A model generated the notes under the pieces. It made no database searches, had not been told where the DNA came from, and saw nothing but the letters and a program-made list of their open reading frames with translations. From NCBI GenBank assembly GCA_001797315.1, contig MGPC01000001.1, forward strand, positions 1-42,964: 42,964 bases of DNA. Reading direction: 5' to 3'. The DNA comes from Curvibacter sp. GWA2_64_110 (GTDB lineage: Bacteria > Pseudomonadota > Gammaproteobacteria > Burkholderiales > Burkholderiaceae_C). The translations under genes and the position numbers were made by a program. Below, one piece after another: positions 17,955 through 24,382 of the stretch; position 1 is the first letter of the stretch, and each line of letters begins with the position of its first letter.

Positions 17955-18932
17955 TCAATCCAGTTGAATCTTCGCCGCTTCGATCACGCGGTTCCATTTG
18001 ATGGTTTCGCTCTTGAAGAAGGCGGCCGCTTCAGCCGGGTTGTTCGGCGTGTAGTTCATGCCCATCTTGTCGTAGCGCGCCACCACTTCGGGCAAGGCCA
18101 GCACGCGCTGCACGTCCTTGTTCAGCTTCTCCACCAAGGCTGCGGGCATGCTGGCCGGTGCGGCCAGAGTGAACCACGATGTGCCGCTGTAGCCCGGCAC
18201 ACCGGCCTCACTGATGGTCGGAACATCGGGCAAACGCGCGTCGCGCTTCGGACCGGTCACGGCCAGCACACGCAGCTTGCCACTCTGCACGTGCGGCATG
18301 CCCGAGGACATGTTGTCGAACATCACATCAACCTGGCCGCTGATCAGGTCGATCAGCGCCGGGCCGCTGCCCCGGTAGGCCACGTGGTTCAGGCGCGCGC
18401 CGCTGGCCAGCTCGAACAACGCCGTCACCATGTGCACCGAGGAGCCCGGACCGGCCGAGGCGTAGCTGACCTTGCCCGGATTGGCCTTGGCATCGGCCAG
18501 GAAGTCGGCAAAGGTCTTGTACCTGGAGTTGGCCGGCACCAGCACCACGTTCGGCGCCTCGCCGATGATCATGATGGGCTTCAACTCCTTGGCCGGGCTG
18601 TAGGTCAGCTTGGTGTAGCTGGCATAGGCGGCGTGGATGCCGATGGTGCCCACCATCAGGGTATAGCCGTCACCGGGCGACTTGGCCACGATCTGCGCGC
18701 CCAGGTGGCCGCTGGCGCCAGGTTTGTTGTCGACGATCACGTTGTGGCCGTACTGGGTACCCAGACGTTCACCGATGATGCGAGCGAGGATGTCAACGGC
18801 ACCGCCCGGCGCAAAGGGGGCCACGAGGCGGATCGGTTTGTTCGGGTAGTCCTGCGCCATGGCAACACCGCTGCCGGCCAATGCGGCCAGCAACAGGGCA
18901 CGACCCAGCTGCTTCACGAAGGCATGTTTCAT
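17955..18932 (-). CDS. Bug-family (TctC) solute-binding protein 2
   Basis: This second periplasmic Bug receptor, 325 aa, is clearly related to its neighbour but not a recent copy. The signal peptide ends near ALAGSGVAMAQ (residues 18-28), then YPNKPIRLVAPFAPGGAVDIL, VIVDNKPGASGHLGAQIV and HVAYRGSGPALIDLISGQVD. The start at 18932 is chosen over a longer open frame because GAGGAG lies six bases before it and the signal peptide begins there. Its start overlaps the stop of the signal-less binding-protein gene by 4 bases, which indicates translational coupling. Confidence 0.93.
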   Translation of the reverse strand: MKHAFVKQLGRALLLAALAGSGVAMAQDYPNKPIRLVAPFAPGGAVDILARIIGERLGTQYGHNVIVDNKPGASGHLGAQIVAKSPGDGYTLMVGTIGIHAAYASYTKLTYSPAKELKPIMIIGEAPNVVLVPANSRYKTFADFLADAKANPGKVSYASAGPGSSVHMVTALFELASGARLNHVAYRGSGPALIDLISGQVDVMFDNMSSGMPHVQSGKLRVLAVTGPKRDARLPDVPTISEAGVPGYSGTSWFTLAAPASMPAALVEKLNKDVQRVLALPEVVARYDKMGMNYTPNNPAEAAAFFKSETIKWNRVIEAAKIQLD

Positions 18933-19825
18933 GTCTTGCTCCTCAGTTGTTCCAGTGTGATGACGGGTCGTTGTTCGTAGGGCAGATCCCACTGCCGGCA
19001 GTTGCTTCCGTCGACAACTTGCACCGGCAGCTCGATGACCGCGGGCACGGCCTCGCCACGCAGGTGGCGTGCCGCACATTCAGCCGCCAGATACGCCATC
19101 TGCATGGCATTGAAGTCGGCGGTGGCCAGCATGCGGCCGGCCGCAATGGCTTCGATGGCCTGCGGAATGGCGTTGACACCCACCACTGCCGCCGTGCGGC
19201 CTGCCGCATCGAGCGCGTCCAGCACGCCGACGGCCATGATGTCATTGGCCACCAGACAGGCATCGACTTGTCCGTGCTCGCGCAGCCACTGCGCGGTGCG
19301 ATCGCGCGCGACCTCGCGCACATAGTCACCGGCCACCTGGCCGACCAGCTCGATGCCGGGATGCTGGCGCGCCGCTTCGCGAAAACCGCGCAGCCGCTCC
19401 CGACTGGTGTCGGACTCGGCCGGGCCGGTGACAACGAGCACACGACCCCGCCCCTTCAGATGGGCAAAAAGGTAGTTGGCAATCGCCAGCGCCAGCAGGT
19501 AGTCGTCCGAGCTGACGTAGCCCACCATGGGCGCGGCCGCGATCGGGTTGACGAAGCCGATCATCGGGATGCCGGCCGCCGCAATGCGACGAATCGCCGG
19601 ATCGACCTTGCTGGCATGCACCGGTGACAACACAAAGGCATCGGGCCTGGGTTGCAGCGCCAGCGCCTCGTCGATCAGCGCACTTTGCTCCTCGGGGTCG
19701 TCGCCCTTCTGCGGCACGAAGTGCAATACCTCGTCACTGAACAACGCCGCCGCGCGCTCGGCGCCGAGGCGCGCCGCGCCGTAGGCGGGGTTGGTGAGGT
19801 TCTTGGTGAAAACGGCCAGTCGCAT
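18929..19825 (-). CDS. Periplasmic-binding-protein-fold (sugar type) protein without signal peptide
   Basis: The 298-aa protein has the type 1 binding-protein fold of ribose/inositol receptors and LacI repressors: AVFTKNLTNPAYGAARLGAE at the start, DAFVLSPVHASKVDPAI, GFVNPIAAAPMVGYVSSDD, and CLVANDIMAVGVLDALDAAG. It has neither an export signal nor a DNA-binding helix-turn-helix: the fold begins at residue 2, and the SDR stop lies 6 bases upstream, leaving no room for a signal in this frame without overlap. No sugar ABC permease or ATPase is nearby. It may be a cytoplasmic ligand sensor, a broken receptor or part of an unknown function. The fold call is good; the role is unknown. Confidence 0.75.
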   Translation of the reverse strand: MRLAVFTKNLTNPAYGAARLGAERAAALFSDEVLHFVPQKGDDPEEQSALIDEALALQPRPDAFVLSPVHASKVDPAIRRIAAAGIPMIGFVNPIAAAPMVGYVSSDDYLLALAIANYLFAHLKGRGRVLVVTGPAESDTSRERLRGFREAARQHPGIELVGQVAGDYVREVARDRTAQWLREHGQVDACLVANDIMAVGVLDALDAAGRTAAVVGVNAIPQAIEAIAAGRMLATADFNAMQMAYLAAECAARHLRGEAVPAVIELPVQVVDGSNCRQWDLPYEQRPVITLEQLRSKT

Positions 19826-19831
19826 TTGGCT

Positions 19832-20554
19832 TCAGACCATGCCGCCGTTGGGCTGAATGATCTGGCCGTGCACCCAGGACGCCTTGTCAGACGCCAGGAA
19901 AGCCACGACCTCGGCCACCTCCTCGGGCTGACCGACGCGGTTGAAGGGGCTCATGCCGGCCGAGCGCGCAATGGCGGCCTCGTCCTTGCCGGCGCGGAAC
20001 AGGTCGGTGTCGACCGGGCCCGGCGCCACACCGTTGACGCGCACCTTGCGCGGTGCCAGTTCCTTGGACATGGAACGCAGCAGACTTTCGACACCGGCCT
20101 TGGTCGCCGTGTAGGCACCGCCGCCCGGCACGGCCACACGCACCATGGAGGTGGTCAGGCCGATGATGTTGCCGCCATCGACCACATGCTTGGCCGCAGC
20201 GCTGAGCAAGTTGAAGGCGCCGACGAGGTTCACCTCCACGACCTTGCGGAAGTTCTCGAGGTCGTAAGTGGCGATAGGGCCGGGCGGCACGTTGATGCCG
20301 GCATTGGCCACCACACAGTGGGGCATGCTGCCAAAATCCTTGGCCACATCGGCAAACACCTGGGCCACCTGGGCCGGTTCGCGGATGTCGACCTTGTAGC
20401 CCTTGGTGGTGGCACTGCCGATCTTGGCCGGCACGCTGGGTGCGCTGCTCACATAGGTGTAGGCCACGTCGTAGCCGCCTTCGGCCAGCTTCTGCACCGT
20501 GGCCGCGCCGATGCCGCGCGTGCCGCCAAAAACGAGTGCGATCTTCTTGCTCAT
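19832..20554 (-). CDS. Short-chain dehydrogenase/reductase
   Basis: This is a 240-aa NAD(P)-dependent oxidoreductase with the classical SDR layout: the cofactor loop FGGTRGIGAATV (residues 9-20), VVANAGINVPPG, an active-site AYTATKAG where the Tyr and Lys of YxxxK are found (Tyr-Thr-Ala-Thr-Lys), and VNGVAPGPVDTDLF. It is closest in style to 3-oxoacyl-ACP reductase-like SDRs that act on secondary alcohols. It lies in the middle of the catabolic block, 6 bases before the binding-protein gene and 132 bases after the ThDP enzyme. A hydroxy/keto interconversion in the pathway is the likely role; the substrate is not visible. Confidence 0.88.
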   Translation of the reverse strand: MSKKIALVFGGTRGIGAATVQKLAEGGYDVAYTYVSSAPSVPAKIGSATTKGYKVDIREPAQVAQVFADVAKDFGSMPHCVVANAGINVPPGPIATYDLENFRKVVEVNLVGAFNLLSAAAKHVVDGGNIIGLTTSMVRVAVPGGGAYTATKAGVESLLRSMSKELAPRKVRVNGVAPGPVDTDLFRAGKDEAAIARSAGMSPFNRVGQPEEVAEVVAFLASDKASWVHGQIIQPNGGMV

Positions 20555-20598
20555 GCGAACTCCTGTCTATTGTTGATTGCGTTGTCTTTACGGGGCCA

Positions 20599-20690
20599 CC
20601 GCGGAACCGGCTTTGCCGGGCCGCTGGTGGCGTCCCCCCGCCACCGCAGGATGAGCGGGGGGAAGGCGCGAAGCGACTCAGGGGGGTCAA
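20599..20690 (-). repeat. Dispersed hairpin repeat between SDR and ThDP genes (copy B)
   Basis: The gap between the two genes is filled with inverted repeats: CCGCGGAACCGGC-ttt-GCCGGGCCGC (about 20599-20623), GGTGGC-gtcccccc-GCCACC (20626-20645) and C- and G-runs near 20634 and 20656. Read on the minus strand it has the same order of blocks as copy A at 6261-6310. It interrupts an otherwise tightly packed operon and may lower expression of the genes after it. Confidence 0.55.
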
Positions 20691-22465
20691 GCCTTGTACG
20701 GCTTGCCATAGATCGGTTCCTTGTAGGGGATAGGGGGCAGCTGCCAGGTCCCGGTAGACGGCGGACGCACGTCGGCATCGACGTGCACGTCGATCACGCA
20801 GGGGCGTTTGTTCTTCAGCGCCTGCTGCACCGTCACACCCAGCTCCTGCGGACGGGTCACGGTGTAGCCGTCGGCACCGCAGGCGCGGGCCCAGGCAGCG
20901 AAGTCAGGGTTGTAGCGCTGGCCGGTCTCGCCGTTGTAGAACGCCGTGCCGATCTCGCGGCCGTTGAACAGGCCGTACTGCAGGTCGCGGATCGCGCCCC
21001 AGGCAAAGTTGTTCCAGATGATCCAGACCACCGGCAGGTTGTGCTCCACCGCCGTGCACAGCACATAGGGCGCCATGGTGAAGCCGCCATCGCCGACCAC
21101 CGCCACGCAGGGCCGGTCGGGAGCCGCGAAGTGGGCGCCCATCACGCCGCAGACACCAAAGCCCATGGAGGAGTAGCCCCAGCTGTTGAGCATGCTCTGC
21201 GGGCGCTTGGCCTGCCAGAACTGCATGAACCAGTTGTGGTGCACACCGGAGTCGAGCGCGAGGATGACATCGTCCGGCAGCACCTTCTGCAAGGTGCCGA
21301 CCACGAACTCGGGGCGCAGCGGACTGGTGGAGTCGCCGAAGTGCGGGCGCACGAAAGCTTCCCATTGGGCCTGCCAGCCCTGCACCTGCGCCAGCCACGG
21401 CGCATAGCGCGTGGCCGTGATGTCCTTGCGTGCCGGCAAGGCGTTGAGCAACTGGCGCACGAACACCTTGACGTCGGCAATGATGCCCAGCGTCGGCGCA
21501 TAGTTGCGGCCCAGTTCCTGCGGGTCGATGTCGACGTGCACCAGTCGGGTCTTGGGGAAGTTCCAGGAGTAACCTTCGTGCCAGCTCGACGAACTGCGGT
21601 CATCAAAGCGTGTGCCCAGCGTGATCACCAGGTCGGCGCGGCGGCCCGCTTCGTTGGCCGGGTAGGCACCGTTGCGGCCGATGAAGCCCAGTGCCAGCGG
21701 GTGGTCGCCAGCAATGCAGCCCATGCCGTTGGGCGAGGTGATGACCGGAACGCCCAGCTTCTCGGCGAACTCCGTAATTTCTTCGCCCGCCTCCGACAAC
21801 GTGGCGCCGTGGCCGATGAACAGCACCGGCTGCTGCGCCGCGGCCAGCAAGTCCAGCGTGGCCGCCACATCCAGGTCATTGGCACCCGGACGATGGGCCC
21901 GCTGCACATTGGAAGGCGGCGGCAACTCGACCTCCGCCTCCTCCTGGTAGACGTTGTAGGGAATGTCCAGGTTCACCGGGCCGGGCCGGCCGGTGACCAT
22001 GGTGTCCATGGCCTGGCGCAGGGCCAACGGCAGCATGTCCACGCGCGAGGGCTGGAAGGCGCGCTTGACCACCGGGCGCATGACCTGCGCAAAGTCGGCC
22101 TGATTGTGCTTGTACAGCTCCTGGAACGGCGCACGGTTGTGCTGCGAGGTCGGCACGTTGGAGGTGATGCACAGGAAGGCCGAGGAGTCCGACAGCGCGG
22201 TGGCGCAGGACATCACCATATTGGCCGAACCGGGGCCGGTCGAGGTGAGCGTCGCCACCGGCTTGTGCTTGACGCGGAAATAGGCATCGGCCATGTGGCC
22301 GGCGCACTGCTCGTGGCGTGGCGAGACCAGCTGGATCTTGTCGCGCACGTCGTACAGGGCATCGAGGATGCCCACATTGCCATGGCCGCAGATGCCGAAG
22401 ATATACGGCATCTTTTCCTGGACCAGGTATTCGGCGATCAGTTCGCCACCTTTCATCTTGGGCAT
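20687..22465 (-). CDS. Thiamine-diphosphate-dependent enzyme, acetolactate synthase-like
   Basis: The 592-aa protein has the three domains of ThDP decarboxylases and carboligases. The activating Glu is at residue 52 (PRHEQCAGHMADAY), the central domain holds LVITLGTRFDDRSSSSW, and the cofactor site near residue 450 is VVGDGGFTMAPYVLCTAVEHN...WIIWNN. The early GICGHGNVGILDAL resembles the GHGN segment of the inositol-pathway hydrolase IolD, so C-C hydrolysis is as possible as 2-oxo-acid decarboxylation. It is followed by an SDR and preceded by an aldehyde dehydrogenase (24-base gap). The pairing suggests that it makes an aldehyde which the dehydrogenase oxidises. It is not a housekeeping IlvB: no small subunit is present. 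Confidence 0.82.
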   Translation of the reverse strand: MPKMKGGELIAEYLVQEKMPYIFGICGHGNVGILDALYDVRDKIQLVSPRHEQCAGHMADAYFRVKHKPVATLTSTGPGSANMVMSCATALSDSSAFLCITSNVPTSQHNRAPFQELYKHNQADFAQVMRPVVKRAFQPSRVDMLPLALRQAMDTMVTGRPGPVNLDIPYNVYQEEAEVELPPPSNVQRAHRPGANDLDVAATLDLLAAAQQPVLFIGHGATLSEAGEEITEFAEKLGVPVITSPNGMGCIAGDHPLALGFIGRNGAYPANEAGRRADLVITLGTRFDDRSSSSWHEGYSWNFPKTRLVHVDIDPQELGRNYAPTLGIIADVKVFVRQLLNALPARKDITATRYAPWLAQVQGWQAQWEAFVRPHFGDSTSPLRPEFVVGTLQKVLPDDVILALDSGVHHNWFMQFWQAKRPQSMLNSWGYSSMGFGVCGVMGAHFAAPDRPCVAVVGDGGFTMAPYVLCTAVEHNLPVVWIIWNNFAWGAIRDLQYGLFNGREIGTAFYNGETGQRYNPDFAAWARACGADGYTVTRPQELGVTVQQALKNKRPCVIDVHVDADVRPPSTGTWQLPPIPYKEPIYGKPYKA

Positions 22466-22489
22466 AACTAGCTCTCTCTTGTCTCGATA

Positions 22490-23950
22490 TCAGGTCGTGG
22501 TGAAAGTCACGATACGCTCTTCGGTCATCTCATGGACGGCGTAGTGCGGGCCCTCGCGGCCAAAGCCGCTGTCCTTGGAGCCTCCGTAGGGCATGAGGTC
22601 GACGCGCGAGCTCGAAGTCTCGTTGATGTGCACGCCGCCCACCTCCAGCTGCTGCGCGGCATTCAGCGCATCACCCAGGCGGTTGGTGAACAGGCCGGTG
22701 GCCAGGCCGAAAGGCGTGGCGTTGACGCGCGCGATCGCTTGCGCCAGTGTCGTGAAGGGCACGATGCAGACCACCGGACCGAAGATCTCGTTGCAGCCCA
22801 CTTTCATGCTGTCGCTGATGTTGGTCAGCAGCGTGGGCGGTACCACGGCGCCCCGGCGCGGGCCGCCGGCCAGCAGCCTGGCGCCGGAGGCCACCGCTTC
22901 CTGGATCCAGCCATCGATGCGGATGGCGTTGTCTTCGCTGATGACCGGACCGACAAAGGTCTTGGGGTCCTGCGGGTCGCCGCAGACCAGCTCCCTGACC
23001 ATCTGGCCCAGGCGCGCCTCCACGTCCTTGAGCAGCGACTCGTGCACCAGCAGCAGCTGTACCGAAGTGCAGACCTGGCCCGCCTTGCGGTAGCCGGCGT
23101 TGACGATCTTGGGCAGCGCCGCGTCGAGTTTGGCGTCGTCGCACAGGATGGTGCAGGCAATCGATCCCAGTTCCATCTGCGTGCGGCGCAGGCCTGCGGC
23201 CTGCTGGATCTTGCGGCCCACTTCGGTGCTGCCGGTGAAAGCGAAGAAACGCACGCGCTCGTCAGCCTCCAAATGCTGGACCACCTCAGCGCTGCCGTGC
23301 AGCACCGAGAGGAAGCCCTTGGGCATGCCGGCGTCCAGCAGCACCTCGGCCAGCAGGCAGGCTGTGATGGGCGTGAAGGACGAAGGCTTGAGGATGACGG
23401 CGTTGCCGGCCGCGAAAGCCGGCGCCACCTTGTGCGTCACCGTGTTGAGCGGCGAATTGAAGGGCGTGATGGCCGCCACCACGCCCAGTGGCACGCGCAG
23501 GGTGAAGCCCAGGCGTCCGGCGGCACCCGGGGCGCCGGCCAGCGGGATCACGTCGCCGGCCAGGCGGCGCGCTTCTTCCGCCGAAAGCCTGAGCGTCTGC
23601 AGGCAGCGGCGCACTTCGCCGGTAGCGTCACTCTGCGTGAAACCAGCTTCCAGCTGCATGGCGCGCACGAACTCGTCGAGACGCGCTTCCAGCAGCACCG
23701 CCGCGCTGTCCAGCACGGCGCCGCGCTCGTAGGCCACGGGCGCGCCTTGGCGGAAGGCCGCATGGGCCACATCAATGGCCTGCTTCACCTGCGCCGCATC
23801 GGCGGTGGTGATGGTGGCGCAGGGTTGCAGCTTGTATTTGTCGCGCACGGAGACGCGCGGCCCTGCGCCCTCGACCCACTGGCCATTGACCAACAAGCCG
23901 TAGGCAGCGGGCGTGGCCGTATCGATCACGGCAGATACCTTGCGGTCCAT
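22490..23950 (-). CDS. NAD(P)-dependent aldehyde dehydrogenase
   Basis: The 486-aa enzyme of the aldehyde dehydrogenase superfamily oxidises an aldehyde to an acid. The N-terminal NAD-binding part has GVVAAITPFNSPLNTVTHK and KPSSFTP, the general base is Glu 260 in MELGS, and the nucleophile is Cys 294 (KAGQVCTSVQ). The usual ELGG motif is ELGS here, a variant also seen in phosphonoacetaldehyde- and lactaldehyde-type enzymes. Its ATG at 23950 shares a base with the cupin stop (TGATG), with GGAG eight bases upstream, so the two are translated together. The likely substrate is the product of the ThDP enzyme encoded next. Confidence 0.9.
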   Translation of the reverse strand: MDRKVSAVIDTATPAAYGLLVNGQWVEGAGPRVSVRDKYKLQPCATITTADAAQVKQAIDVAHAAFRQGAPVAYERGAVLDSAAVLLEARLDEFVRAMQLEAGFTQSDATGEVRRCLQTLRLSAEEARRLAGDVIPLAGAPGAAGRLGFTLRVPLGVVAAITPFNSPLNTVTHKVAPAFAAGNAVILKPSSFTPITACLLAEVLLDAGMPKGFLSVLHGSAEVVQHLEADERVRFFAFTGSTEVGRKIQQAAGLRRTQMELGSIACTILCDDAKLDAALPKIVNAGYRKAGQVCTSVQLLLVHESLLKDVEARLGQMVRELVCGDPQDPKTFVGPVISEDNAIRIDGWIQEAVASGARLLAGGPRRGAVVPPTLLTNISDSMKVGCNEIFGPVVCIVPFTTLAQAIARVNATPFGLATGLFTNRLGDALNAAQQLEVGGVHINETSSSRVDLMPYGGSKDSGFGREGPHYAVHEMTEERIVTFTTT

Positions 23951-24336
23951 CAACGCGTCTCCTCTTCGTCGTCAGCCGGCGTGGTGATCACCAGGAACAC
24001 CAGGCCAGTGGTGCCGGTGTTGGTGAAGCTGTGGCGGATACCCGGCGGCACGTAGACGTAGTCGTGCGGACGCATCAAGCGCTTGTCGTCGTCGAGCGTG
24101 AGGATGCCCTCACCCTCGAGCACGTAGTAAACCTGCTCCTGCACCTTGTGCACGTGCTCGCCCACATAGGCTGCCGGCGCATAACGCGAGATGCGGAAGT
24201 CGACGCGCGAACTGCCGGTGGTGGCGGGGCCGGCCAGCTCCTTGGACAGGGCGCCGCCAAAATGCCCAGGGTACTCCTTCCAGGGCAGGTTGGCCATCTT
24301 CTCCACCAGGAGTCGGAGATCTTGCTTTTGGGTCAT
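23950..24336 (-). CDS. Cupin-domain protein
   Basis: This is a 128-aa single-cupin protein. Both motifs are complete: GEHVHKVQEQVYYVLEGEG, with metal ligands His 61, His 63 and Glu 67, and DYVYVPPGIRHSFTN with His 102. It could be a small dioxygenase, an isomerase or a metabolite-binding protein. A longer frame starts at 24351, but only the ATG at 24336 has a ribosome-binding site (GGAA, about 6 bases). It is joined to the aldehyde dehydrogenase by an overlapping stop/start and follows the transporter by 46 bases. Function in the pathway unknown. Confidence 0.82.
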   Translation of the reverse strand: MTQKQDLRLLVEKMANLPWKEYPGHFGGALSKELAGPATTGSSRVDFRISRYAPAAYVGEHVHKVQEQVYYVLEGEGILTLDDDKRLMRPHDYVYVPPGIRHSFTNTGTTGLVFLVITTPADDEEETR

Positions 24337-24382
24337 GGTGTTTCCAGTCATGGGGTTGGATTCAGGTCGATCCGTGAGCCGT

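Noticed and set aside
20687-22465. Sulfoacetaldehyde acetyltransferase or housekeeping acetolactate synthase
   Set aside because: The N-terminal motifs differ from Xsc as I know it, there is no regulatory small subunit, and the setting is catabolic; kept as an unspecified ThDP enzyme.
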